Positions 44,980 through 56,031 of a DNA stretch of 64,000 nt are shown one piece after another. The stretch covers positions 1,054,001 through 1,118,000 of the forward strand of contig JAKIXB010000001.1 in the NCBI GenBank assembly GCA_021642125.1, read 5' to 3'. Positions within the stretch are counted from its first letter, which is position 1, and every line of letters begins with the position of its first letter. Source of the stretch: Nothophoma quercina. Its lineage: Eukaryota; Ascomycota; Dothideomycetes; Pleosporales; Didymellaceae. A program made the translations under genes and the position numbers. The notes under the pieces are model-generated. The model saw only the letters and a list, made by a program, of their open reading frames with translations. It was not told the DNA's origin and did no database searches.

Positions 44980-46125
44980 CTAGCAGATGTCCTCGATCTC
45001 GACCTCACCGCCACTTCTTGGGCCCAGGTCAGAACGCAATGTGCGGTTGAACAGCTCCTTCAACATCTCAAAGCAGATTCCGGAGAGCGCTGCATCATAT
45101 CGCCCTTTGCTGAGTTCATCGCGGATGAAAGCATCTAGATGTCGTCAGCATCGTTTGCTTACTCGTACCAGTCTCACAATCAAGCTAGTGCAGAGAAGGG
45201 GCGGTGATGACTTACGCTGTGCCCAAGCTGGCTCGTAGAAGCTGAAAGTAGCACCGGCTTCGTGCAACGTCTTGCGGATCAAGTCTCTACCCTCTGGCGG
45301 AACATGGTTGTCCATCTTGCCAAAGATCATAACAAGCTCGCCTTTGATGTCCTTTGCGCGCTTCAGCGAGTCGTCGCTTTTGCCAGCGCCGAGCGTCGCG
45401 CTGTGCACATCAGTCGCAAAGTAGCAGATCGCTGACACGACACGAGGATCGAGAGCACAGCGGTAGGCAAGATGGCCACCGAGACACATGCCTATCCCTC
45501 GTTCAGCTTGACTTCCCCAAGATTATGCACAAGGCGGGTGAGTGGAGGAGGGCAAAGACATACCGGTAGCACCAATCCTGCCATTGCATGTCGGTAGATC
45601 AAGGAGTATATCGACCGAAAGTTTGGCATCCTCGTCGTACGCCTCGACTTTCTTGGTGATCTTCCACTCGTTGCCTGCGTCGGTACCAGGTCCATCGTAG
45701 GCCAAGGGCTCTGGGCCAGTGAACTCATGGTAGGATGATGGGGCGGCAACGATATAGCCTTGAGACGCGATTTGGCGCGCAAATCGGGCGACAGGGCCAG
45801 TCACTGGTCATCGTGAGATGAGAAGTAAAAGTTTTGGGGAGAGAATACGAAAGAGGTATGTTGGGTATAGAGAAATGTAATTATTTCCTCAATCGAACCA
45901 ATGATGAGTTTTTGAAACCGTCATAACGCACCTTGATAGATCTCAGAGAACACAACAACACCAGGGAACTTTGCCTTAGGGTAATTGGCGATTGTTGGGT
46001 GGAAGATGAAGACCCCTGGGATCGATGATGAGCAACGAACATAGAATAACAATTGAGGAGCCGTACGCACTCATATCACCACCCGCCTGGGTAGGCACAT
46101 CTTTGTGAGTCTCTGTGATAAGCAT
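44980..46125 (-). CDS. Dienelactone hydrolase family protein
   Basis: This is an alpha/beta-hydrolase of the dienelactone hydrolase (carboxymethylenebutenolidase) group. Five exons (46125-46071, 46015-45932, 45803-45564, 45491-45216, 45134-44980) give 269 residues. The strand RVFIFHPTIANYPKAKFPGV and VVVFSEIYQVTGPVARFARQ lead to the nucleophile elbow GMCLGGH with Cys129. The acid is Asp187 in GKMDNHVPPEGR, and the base is His219 in HAFIRDE. The Cys nucleophile and the triad order match the family, and exon joins place all three correctly. True substrates of fungal members are mostly unknown. The final residues (GGEVEIEDIC) extend slightly past the usual end. Confidence 0.9.
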
Positions 46126-46551
46126 GGTGTCTGTCAAAGGGCGATGCTGTTGTGTTTGTTCTTTCAGCACTGTGGAGCTGCAGAAGCTCAACGCTCAAGG
46201 AAGGTGGGGTGAGGGGCACCAACGCATGGACCCGTGGGCCCTCGTCGACGCGTTTGACTTCACGCGTCCTCCAACTCAATTGGCAGTACACCTTCCATGA
46301 TGCTTCCTATCTTTTACGACCTCGTAGCATTATTGTCCAGCTTGCGCCTCACACTCGAGGTGTCTGTAGCCAGTCACCAACCGTGCAGCAGACTCTGACA
46401 GTGTGTATCTTCACTCTAGGATCAGAACCTTGTCACCCACACCATTAAGAGCCCAAGTTCCCAACACGATGAAGAGGTTCGGATGTTGATCTCAGGGTGA
46501 AACATAAGATGTAGACAATCAGCAAGTGCAGTCCTCTACGCCCTTTGGCTG
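46126..46551. other. Intergenic between the hydrolase start and the 890-residue gene's end
   Basis: No gene or RNA recognised. It contains the hydrolase promoter. Confidence 0.45.
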
Positions 46552-49376
46552 TCACTCGTTCTTCGCCCTCGCCACCAGCAATGCAACGATAAGCGCACTT
46601 GTCGTGATAATCCATGAACTGACTCCCCAAGCGCCCTGAATGTCGGAGTGTACAACAGTCCACAAGATGCCAAACAAAAGACTAGCTAAGATCGAAATCC
46701 CTACAATGAGGTTGATGATAAAGAGAATGTTAAGACCTTCTTCGTAATACAGCCCCCACCCTTCTGCTGATGCTTCGCCATCGGCTTGCAATTGACCGCA
46801 TATGCGTTTGGGAAGCTGGTTGAGAACGGACCGCTCGCGGTCGTCGATCAAGTGCGGATGTTGCAGCCAGTGCATCATCATTTCAGGCATAACCGGTGGA
46901 CCGATGTCCAAAGGTCCGGCCGGTGCGCATTCGTATTCAGTGTTTCCGGCTGCTGGGATGCAGTCGCATACGTCTGGTCTGCAGCAGGGATTGTGAAGAC
47001 GGAGCTCTACAGAGTTTCCCATGCGTAAGCGGAACTGGATACTGTCAATGGCAGAACATTAGTGGACTGGCTCTCTAAGAGAGACGTACCTTTGTAAAGT
47101 GTATCCCTGTCACTGTTCTCATGTTGAGAATAGTCCAAAGACTGTTGCGTGTACTTTTGAGCTGAGTTTTGATGAAACAAAAGAGCTCACGATCGTTTTC
47201 AATGGCGTCAACACGCTCCTGGACCAAACGCTTCCTTTGCTGAGTCTGATGCATACAAGCTAGTAAGTGTAGGACCCTCAGTGATGGCATATTGATGTAC
47301 GTTGCAGCCGTTTTCACGTCGGCCCTCGAGCTGCAGGCCTGCAGCGAGCTATTTCGAGCGTCCAGGATAGTCATGAAAGCATCTGCAACATGTCTGGTGG
47401 CTGATCGTATCCATCGTGCGACATCGAACCTATACTGCTGGATTGGTGATCCTGGATTGTAGGTTGTGGCTGTGACTTTGCTGGCACCAGAACGCTGCAT
47501 TCGCTCCTTGAGTCTATCCACGCCACCGTAGCGGTACTCACGTACGTCACCGAAGAGTGAGTCACCGCATATCTGTAGGATGTCAGCGTCCCGTAAAGCT
47601 TCATCTCGACAATCGTTTGAGTTGCATTCTCCAAAGCTGTGAGATACAAACTCAGTCAGGTGGACTTACACATTGCCATCTGAGCCGGACCATACCTGCC
47701 TGGAGTGGCGGCTCTAAACATCCCGCTGCAACAAGTGTTGCCTTTAGTGCCAATCCAACAGTCTTATGGTAGTACCAACGATCTACCGGCTGGGCCACCG
47801 TGGTAGCCCCTTCCTTGGTGGACTGAGTAGTGGGCGATCGCAATTCCTTGGGAAGCACAAATTTGGTCAGTTCTTCTCGAAAGACCTGGAAGGCAGCACT
47901 GTTCACAAGAAAAGTCCTGAGTGTGGGAAGGTCTTCGAAAAGATCCTCATCAACAGGTACAAGATCGTCCACATCGTCAGGTTCTTCCTGATCCTCGTTC
48001 CTCTGTCTGTCGTCGCATTCGGTCTCTTTCTGTTTCGCCTTGAGCTGATGTGGCTCCTGTTCGATGGCCTGGTCATGGTATTCTTCAACAATGCACTGTG
48101 CGATGTATCGCGCTTTCGTTGACACAAACCTGGACGCCATCTTCTCCAACTCTTGTCTCGCCTCTTGACGCAGATCTCGTGCAAAGAGTCTAAGTAGTCG
48201 AACAGCATTGCGCTGCAGCCTTTCTGGTCCGATCGAAGCATCCTTGATACCCTGACGATACAAACTAACAAGATCGGCGTCCTTTTGGAAGATTCCTTGG
48301 AGTTCGACGGTAGCACCTTCTAATTCGACTACCGTGAAGCCACTGAGAGTGGAGACAAGGGTTGTCGAAGACTCGAGTGACTGAATAGAACGGCCATCAT
48401 CTTCGCTGCTTGGGGATGAAAGGAACGGACTACCATAGCCTGAGGACGCGCTGCCAGACGCCTTCCACATCGCCTTTATTTGGGCCGTCCAAGGGTCTCT
48501 GGGATTGGTTTCTTCCAAGAACTCTTCGTCTTGACCACCCCTGAAGGGCAATTCATCTAGTGTAAACGCGTCGTCATCAGGAATGGATGGCGGACCTCTG
48601 CGTGGCTGCGACAATCCTTCTTCTGGTTCTTCTAACTCTTCAATGTTGTTGGTATTTGCGGAGCCTTTATCCTCAAAGACAAGTAAGCCATGCTGGCGTA
48701 GTGTGCGACGGAAGCGGTGCCGCGCTTCTATGTGGTTGCCATCCTCAGAATCACTTCCTGCATAACTACTGTCACCCTCGACGCTCCTGTTGCGGATCCA
48801 TCGAGGAATTATCCCCTCAGTCCGTCTGAGCTTCCTCATTTGATAGACATGTTCTCTCTCCTCTTCGTCGGAAGACCCTCCGGACACATACAAGTCTTTG
48901 AAACGGTCCATACTTCTACCATTCTCTGGAATCGGTTCACTACGATCACTTCTAGCATCATCGACTTGGTCTGGCTTCTGAATTTGGAGCCTTTCATCGT
49001 GTGCGTCATCGTTAGCCACCTTTTCCAGCTCGATGGCAGCTTGCTCTCCAAGTATACCTGGAAAACAGTGCTCGTCTGAGGGATCAAGAGCCTTCATCTC
49101 CGAGTAAGGGCGTTCAGATGGCCGTGTTGCTATACTCGTAGACTGTGAACCGTCTCCATGTTCAGTACGGCCGTCAGTGTCTCCATTGACAACCTCATGT
49201 TGGTCGCCATCAGTCGATTGTGCATGAGGCTTGCTGCTTCTCAGAGGAGGTTCACCCAGGCAATAAGGATTGTATCTCGAGTTGGGCCCATACCCGCACT
49301 GACAGCAGAACCAAGCTGTCCTGAGATCTCTCAGATATTCGTGAAAGCAGTTGGCGCATTGATAATGGCCACACAT
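46552..49376 (-). CDS. Large uncharacterised protein: N-terminal Cys cluster, acidic middle, C-terminal membrane module
   Basis: Exons 49376-47670, 47572-47090 and 47034-46552 give 890 residues. The N-terminus, MCGHYQCANCFHEYLRDLRT followed by WFCCQCG, could bind zinc. A long acidic disordered part follows, then a helical part (LVSLYRQGIKDASIGPERLQ and ARDLRQEARQELEKM). Splicing creates RLRWQCICGDSLFGDVREYR and YGGVDRLKERM. Next come a region like those in many unnamed fungal proteins (WLQHPHLIDDRER, LPKRICGQL, EGWGLYYEEGLN) and two predicted helices (ILFIINLIVGISILASLLFG and SSWIITTSALIVALLVA). The CxCG...EYR.GGVDRL block and the GWG-plus-helices tail recur in fungal proteins of unknown role, as I remember them. 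A single long intron between exons 1 and 2 is preferred, because a middle exon would meet a stop. Confidence 0.8.
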
Positions 49377-49972
49377 AATTCGCCGCGGTCAGAACGTCTA
49401 CTTAAGCACTTCACAATGAGATTAGCAATATGAAAGGAGTTTGTCTTACGCAATGAAAACCTGTCGATGGAAAACCTACCTTGAATCTTGACGCCAAAAA
49501 CGATCTGTGTGGATGATCTCAATGAGCTCGCGGCTTGTGCTCTATCGCAATGACGGCTGGACGTGATATGACGGGATGATCGAAAGCCGAGAATTCATCT
49601 AGTTCGATCGATGGTTACTTTCAGATTCGATATTTGTTGTGAACGCAAAAGAAAGATGTGAGAGACAATGTAAGGAGGAGGAACATGTTGTTACTGAAAG
49701 ATCAGTGCAATCAGGCTGAAATGCACAGCCTACCAACCTTAGCCACTCACGGTGCCAAAGCATCAGCGGTATGCACAATAGTGGTTTTGGCACTGCATGC
49801 AACGACTTCTCATGCAATAACATCACCTTGCATTTGTAGATTGCTCGTTGATTGCTCGACGCAGGTTTGCCCTGCTGTTAGGGATGTGAATGATTCAGCC
49901 TTGGCGGCTAATAGCTGAGTGAGGTACGTCCCACAAGACACCACGGCCTAGTCGACACCGAGGTTCTTCTGG
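49377..49972. other. Intergenic, upstream of the 890-residue gene
   Basis: No gene is recognised. It contains that gene's promoter and the 3' flank of the sirtuin gene. Confidence 0.45.
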
Positions 49973-51187
49973 TCATGAACGACCCTTCATCTTTTCTAAT
50001 ATTTTTACAATCTGCGGCAGGACCTTCTCCACGTTCTCCGATATCCTCACTGCCTCGCGTCCCGTGTTACTCTCTTCAACATCGCTGAAGAAAGCCTCCT
50101 CCCCTCTCGCACCGCCCATGTTGAGTATCCCAATAGGCAGCCTCTGCTCTTTCGCCTTTTTGACCAACCGCCAGGCCGAATACGTCGCCAGACTACTGCC
50201 AATCACCAGCAATCTGCCAGCCTCATCGACAGCTTCCTCAGCAGCAACTTTCGTCGCCGCAGGTATGCTCTCACCAAACATAATAACCGCAGGCTTTAGC
50301 ACACCGCCCTCGCTGCCGTGCTTCCACGCGCCGTCCTGGTCTGTTTCAACTCTGACGACGCCACCGTCTGCTTTCCGTGGCGGATTTTGTAAGCATGTTG
50401 GACATGGCGGGTATCTGAACGTCGTATACGGCGCATCCGGTACATCTGCGTCACCGTCTGGGTTTGTCTTCATGCCCTTCTTCCGACGTTCGTCAGGGTT
50501 CTCGGAGTCGAGTGCGCCCGAAGCAAGCATTTCTTCGAGAAAGATCGCCCATGCGGGATTCAGCTTTGCGAGCTGGTCTTGGAATAATCGGCGGTCGTAT
50601 TCGTTTCGACATGTTATGCAGACGAGATTGCGAAGGTAGCCGTGGAGTTCGGTCGTAGGGAGGTTGGGATGCGCTTTGGGGTGGAAGGAATCTACGTCTA
50701 CAGCGTCGTCAGCTCCTGCCCTTCTATGGCACGCAGAACCTGCTCAGTACTCACTCTGTGTGATGACCCTCCCAACAACACCCAACCTTCCCAGATCTCC
50801 ACAAGCCGCATGAGCCTTATTCGGCCTCGCCTTGTTCAAACTCGTCCATCCCAAGAAACTCCTCGCCCAGTATCTCTTCCTCGCCTCATGATTCTCGCAA
50901 AACTCATTGTAGTAAATCGGCCTATACGTCTTATTCTGCGTATACGTCCCGTTCGGGCCACGATAATCCGCAAGGCCAGAGGCGACACTGATCCCCGCGC
51001 CCGTCAACAGCAAAGTCTTGCCATTCTTGACTGGACTCGAGCCTCTCAAGTACTGTCTCGAGCTCGACAGTGAGGGCGACAGAAAGTCCACAAGTGCAGC
51101 AATAGCACCAGACGTTGTGGATGCGCTTACGGGGATGATCTTGGGAAGTGGGAGAGGATCGGTGTAGGGTACACGGAGAATAGCCAT
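49973..51187 (-). CDS. Sir2-family NAD-dependent deacylase, SIRT4-like
   Basis: Sirtuins remove acyl groups from lysine using NAD+. Exons 51187-50755 and 50697-49973 give 385 residues. The NAD-binding motif is LLTGAGISVASGLADYRG (about 60-77), and TQNVDSFH is completed by the splice at Asn145. The catalytic His163 is in ELHGYLRNL, and the zinc ligands are CITC (171/174) and CPTC (243/246). GESIP, VIGSSLATYSAWRLV and ILNMGG follow, as in SIRT4-type enzymes, which are often mitochondrial. The loop between the Cys pairs is long (68 residues) and charged (RRKKGMKTNPDGDAD). No clear presequence is seen after Met1, so location is open. Earlier in-frame codons are not ATG, which supports this start. 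Confidence 0.92.
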
Positions 51188-52291
51188 TGCATGCGCGTGC
51201 AAGGGTGGCTGCTACTTTCGTCCATTGTGAGAGGTGTGGATGGCAATGCGCCGTTGAAGCGGAGCGCGTTTTCAGTGGTGATGTCAGCGAAGTGCCCGTG
51301 ATGGCGGTCCGTGCGAAATCTGTCGCGTGGGACGGGGATCGAGAGACCAAGAGCCGCAACGAGCACTATATTTAGCGTTTGCAGGCAGATGCCTGGGTTT
51401 GCGGATGCAGATGTGTTTACCGACCCTGCACCTTTGTGTGTGAGAGAGAGGTAGAGGACTGCCAGGTGACAATGGAGTGCAGGTGGGCTGTGTGCATGCG
51501 CGAGGCTGTGTCCTGAAATCCTGCAGGTGCAACCGAGGACGAGCCCTGGACTTCGGGACCGTGAGACCGTTTCGGATAGCGACTTGCACAGTGCAAGGCA
51601 CGATTGAGGCTCCTTTGACCCTTTGTAGGCCCAGGGACGCGTATTGCATTTGCTTGGGGCGATGTGGTCTGGCCAACCTCTGGCTGAGACAAGTAGGAAG
51701 CGAACTCAGTGGGGGCTGCAATGTACATGAATATACTGAATGAGAGACGATAAGGTTCATTTCACTATTGTATAGACACGATATGCAGCAAGGTATCCAA
51801 GAAATGAGTAGAAACAGCTGGATAGCATTGACAAGGAAGAGAGAGAAGTAAAATAGATACGGAAGTCTAGAAAGTGTCGCTCATGCGGATTAAATGAAGT
51901 GCCAGCAACAATGCGTGGAAGATACAGAAACAATGAAAAAAAAACCCCCCGAAGTCGATGACCAAATATGCTCGGGTGTCCAGCGACTGCTGAATGAGCG
52001 TTCGACTTGGTCCGTCCCGACCACAATCCGATATTATGTCTTGGAGAGACTCAATATCGGAAGATTTCGGCAACGCAAATGCTTGTCTACAAGATGGAGA
52101 AGTGCCGTGTGTACTTTGAAGAATGACGAAGGAAAGAAGAGAAGTTAAAGATCGGCACAATGCCGAGCGGAGAAAATGCCGAATATAGCGCCGGGCAGGG
52201 TCGTGAAGAGCGCGATGCTTGAGAGTCGTAACGATCGTGGGGTATAGTTGCCGGAATAGGAAATTCATGTGAAGAGGGGAAGTATGCTCGC
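51188..52291. other. Intergenic of about 1.1 kb
   Basis: No gene is recognised. A run of nine A then six C lies at 51936-51950. The left part is the sirtuin promoter, and the right part is the 3' flank of the Myb gene. Confidence 0.5.
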
Positions 52292-53031
52292 TCACTGCGT
52301 TTGCACGTGAGAGTGGGGGTGCGGGTGCGGGTGCACCAGGTGGTGAGGAGCATACTGCATCGGATGCTGGTGCAGCATAGACTGAATGCTTGGAACCCGC
52401 TGCTGCTGAGACGGGTAGCTGCCCGGGTATTGAAGTTGCGTATTTTGATAATGAGATGCGGGAGCAGCCGACATTGCCATCTCTGGGTGGTGGTCGTCTG
52501 AGTCTTCATCGAAGTCAGAAACGCCTATTGCGCTGTCCTCGTGGTCGGCGTAAGTACCGGAGTGATAGCCCTGTTTCTTCATAGCTGACCTAGCAGCCTG
52601 TGATAGGTTTTTGAAGCCCTTCTCCATACACTGAGAGCTGTGTTAGTGGCACATCTTCAGCCAGTCGTGAGCGCCCTTACCTTGGTTTCAACCAACTGCC
52701 ACTTTTCACCGACTCGAGCAGCAAGGAGGCTCCACATGTCTCGACGAACCTCCATGTAGGCCTGTGCGAGGACGTCCAGCTTGACACCGTCCCACTGCTC
52801 AGCGTTCATTCTCTCCATCAAACGCTCGTGACGCTTCCGGCAAGCATTTGGCGACTTGTTTGGGAAGTGCTTTGGAGCGATCTGATTCCAGTTCAGGCCT
52901 TGGGTCCTGGCCTGGATGAGAGTCTCATCATCTTGCGCAGACCATGATGAGCTTCGTGTGCTTCCTCCTGCTGCAGATGTAGTCGAGATGGAGCTGCGGT
53001 GTCCGATCGGAGCCTTCTCAATTTTAGGCAT
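52292..53031 (-). CDS. Myb/SANT-domain DNA-binding protein
   Basis: Exons 53031-52681 and 52630-52292 give 229 residues. A single Myb-like repeat lies at about residues 28-75: SSWSAQDDETLIQARTQGLN, then WNQIAPKHFPNKSPNACRKR with spaced Trp and the HERLMERM end. A helical segment follows (WDGVKLDVLAQAYMEVRRDM, WSLLAARVGEKWQLVETK) which could be a second, weaker repeat. The C-terminus is Gln/Pro/His-rich, with an alternating His-Pro run encoded by a GGTGCG-type repeat near 52310. This suggests a transcription factor with an activation-like tail, acting in the nucleus. Similar small Myb proteins are common in filamentous fungi; targets are unknown. Confidence 0.85.
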
Positions 53032-55074
53032 GTTGATTAGGAAGTATGAAATAGAAGGGGAGAGACAACAATTGATGTGTTGACTAAAGAGAATACAGAA
53101 ACTGGCAGACAGAAGCGACCGAGAGTTGTATTAGGATTATGGTAGAGTTGGAGTCGGTCAACGAGAGTGATAGAGCAGGAACGAGAGGTAGGAAATATCC
53201 TGACAACACTAAAAACGAAAGAACTGATGTTCGTACCTTGACCTTGGGGAATCTGGAGTTCAGACCAAGGCAACGGCCATGTGCTTTATACAGGGCTCGA
53301 TTTTAAGCCGCACGCAGTACCTACGTCGACGTGAGGACCAATGGGCCGCTCGGAGAATTGTTTGAAACCAGGTTGTGTTTCTGTAATCGCCGGATCGATC
53401 CCCCGTTTACTGTAAGAGGTATGTACAACGAGGCAATGGCCACTCGGCCGCGTCTCCAAGCGCTCTCAGAAAGGGCAAGTAGGTCACCAAGCTGGCCGGT
53501 CAGTGTTGGAACAAGGGTGTGGTGCCTGTGACAGAAGCGCCTGTTTGAGAGCCGTTCCTGAGGCTCTTGATGCGGCTGTACCTAAGAATAACCGTCTGCC
53601 GACCAAAAGGGTGTGGTGTGGAGGTAGGGCGGCGGCTCCCTTGAAGTAAGCGCGCAACCTTCAACGCTGATACGTCAGACTCTAGGGGCCAAAATAGAGA
53701 TCTTGGCGAACCACATCAGAAACCGTCTGCAGAGAGGTGCGTGAGAGTGCTGTAGTCATCAATATTTCGCAGGGCTGAGCCCTACAGGACCTGCATCTGC
53801 ACAACGGCCCGCGAAAGTGGGAACACCACGTTGTTCAACGCCGGCAACCAAGAAGTCAGACAAGGTCGGAGGCGTGCAAGCGGGCAACTAGCAGGCAACT
53901 ATTAGGTGTGTTCAGGAAACTGTGATGGTGAATGCGCGACGCGTTGCTAAGCGCGCGATATGGGGATGAGCGATTCGAGCGTTTGTTTCATGAAACAAAA
54001 TCGCAGCGCTGTCACCAGAGAAGACAGCCGCAAGCGCCAGGCCCATCTGCAGCACGTGCTTGTCCCCACACAATGCACGAACTGCGGTTCTTTCTTCTCT
54101 GTCATAACTTTACTGTGCCTCTAACATACATCTCAAGATGCAGCTACTACCTCACCAGTACCTCAAAGCTTCTCGAGACGCTGCCGTGTACAAAGACAGC
54201 AATGACACTCCCTGTGTAACCGCCAGCATTCGAGACCCGCATGTCTTCCACTTCAGCCTTGCCCCAAACTCCAGTCCAAATCTGACAAGACATTGCCATG
54301 TCAAATTCAGAACACTCGGTCCACGTAATCGGTGTTACACAAGGCTGTCAATTGTAGTGTTCCTGCAGCTATTCTCTCTTGCACAGCCTCCTTCACGGCT
54401 ACCGAGCCTATCTCAAGGAAGCAGGTCGAACAGCAACATACTAAATGTGCTTTCCACGAGGCAAGTCTTACACACACATTTGTACTAACCATTGCGAGGA
54501 CAGTCTAGAGTCTATGTTGTCTTGGACAATTTGAACACCTTTCCCATGATGCTGCAGCAGCCTTGCCTCGGCTTACCCCACGAAATCCACTCAGGGTTAC
54601 TAAAATTGAAATTCAGTCAACACTACAATGCAACGCGTCTCATATCGAGTAAACGATCACGCGCCTCAGTCAATTGTAAATACATTGTCTATTATCCGAC
54701 GACCTTAGAAATTTACTCCACCAGTCGACAGCTTCAATTGCCGCAGCGGCCGCGGAGGAGCTCCGCAAAAGCAAGCCAAAGGCCGACCATTGGCGACCTC
54801 CACAACAACCAGTCGTATGGCACGTAAAGAGATTAGCCGGACGCTACCCCGAAGCCCGCTGAGAGCTCGGTCATCTCGCCGTTGGGCGAAGAGCATACGC
54901 CGAACATCACGCTAGTCGGTGCCTCGGAGATCGGAACAAGAGGGGGCATGGGCATTGATTGCATCACCCTTCAGCTGCCGCTCTCAAGCGTTGAGTCTGG
55001 GACTTTTCCCGTACCTTTAACTTTTCTCTTCTCTTCAATACAACGTATCCTTTCGCAAATCCTCGTCTCTCGCT
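53032..55074. other. Intergenic of about 2 kb
   Basis: Only short frames without motifs are present. The last 150 bases before 55075 are pyrimidine-rich and likely the aldolase promoter and leader. Confidence 0.5.
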
Positions 55075-55971
55075 ATGGCTCCCAACGGTGTTCCCGATCT
55101 CTCCCAGAATAAGGCCGTTAGGCTGGTCAAACATGCTGCCGACAATCACTACGCGATTTGCGCGACTTGTTGTTACAATGTTGAGGGAATTCTGGCTTCA
55201 GTAAGAGCTGCAGAGGCAAAGCGATCGCCTTTGATCATACAGCTCTTCCCATGGGCGGTCCAGTACGCCAATGGTATTCTTGTCCATGCGGCGCGCGAGG
55301 CCGCCGACAACGCCAGCGTGCCAGTTGCATTGCACATGGACCATGCGCAAACACCAGAGATGGTGAAGAAAGCGGCAAACTTCGAGAGAGGGTTCGACGG
55401 CATCATGGTCGATATGTCCCACTACGACGACAACCTGGAGAGGACAGCGGAACTTGTCAAGTACTGCAATGAACGCGGCATCATCACCGAGGCGGAACCG
55501 GGGCGAATTGATGGTGGAGAAGACGGCGTGGGGGATCTGTCGGATCTGGGGTTGGAGGCGATCCTCACCACACCGGAGCAGGCCGAGGACTTTGTCGCTA
55601 CAGGGATAAATTGGCTGGCTCCCGCTTTCGGCAACGTACACGGTAACTACGGGCCGAAGGGACCGCAGCTGGACTACGAGCGCCTGAAGCGCGTACATAA
55701 GAAGGTTGGCGACCGCGTTAGCCTGGTGCTGCACGGTGCTGGCGCGGAGTGGTTTCAGGAGAAGCTACTAAGGGAGTGCATCGACTGCGGTGTGGCTAAG
55801 ATGAACATCAACGACGCGTTCAACAACGATTTCACGAGGATCATGCATGAGCAGGCGGGCAAGACACCGATCACCGGACTGATCGAGCAGGCGACAGACG
55901 CAATGCAGAAGAGCATCGAGCAGTACATGGACTGGATGGGCTCAACAGGGATGGCAGACAAGATCCAATAG
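55075..55971 (+). CDS. Class II ketose-bisphosphate aldolase family protein
   Basis: A single exon encodes 298 residues of the zinc-dependent aldolase family that includes fructose- and tagatose-bisphosphate aldolases. Motifs seen are CYNVEGILASVRAAEAKRSP, HMDHAQTPEM with catalytic Asp89 and zinc ligand His90, FDGIMVDMSHYDDN, ITEAEPGRIDGGEDG, LAPAFGNVHGNYGPKGPQL with the second zinc His, and LVLHGAG with the third. The C-terminus ends with an amphipathic helix. The protein differs from the main glycolytic yeast-type Fba1, being closer to the KbaY/GatY-like paralogues of fungi, so substrate is uncertain. It converges on the Zn2Cys6 gene, with 60 bases between stops. Confidence 0.88.
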   Translation: MAPNGVPDLSQNKAVRLVKHAADNHYAICATCCYNVEGILASVRAAEAKRSPLIIQLFPWAVQYANGILVHAAREAADNASVPVALHMDHAQTPEMVKKAANFERGFDGIMVDMSHYDDNLERTAELVKYCNERGIITEAEPGRIDGGEDGVGDLSDLGLEAILTTPEQAEDFVATGINWLAPAFGNVHGNYGPKGPQLDYERLKRVHKKVGDRVSLVLHGAGAEWFQEKLLRECIDCGVAKMNINDAFNNDFTRIMHEQAGKTPITGLIEQATDAMQKSIEQYMDWMGSTGMADKIQ

Positions 55972-56031
55972 AGGGAGGAAGAAATAGAAAGATCCATTCA
56001 TATATACATTTAAATCATCAAGCGGAGGGTA

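Noticed and set aside
47573..47669. Possible middle exon in the 890-residue gene
   Set aside because: Its upstream intron would be only about 33 bases, and the exon meets a TGA in the required phase.
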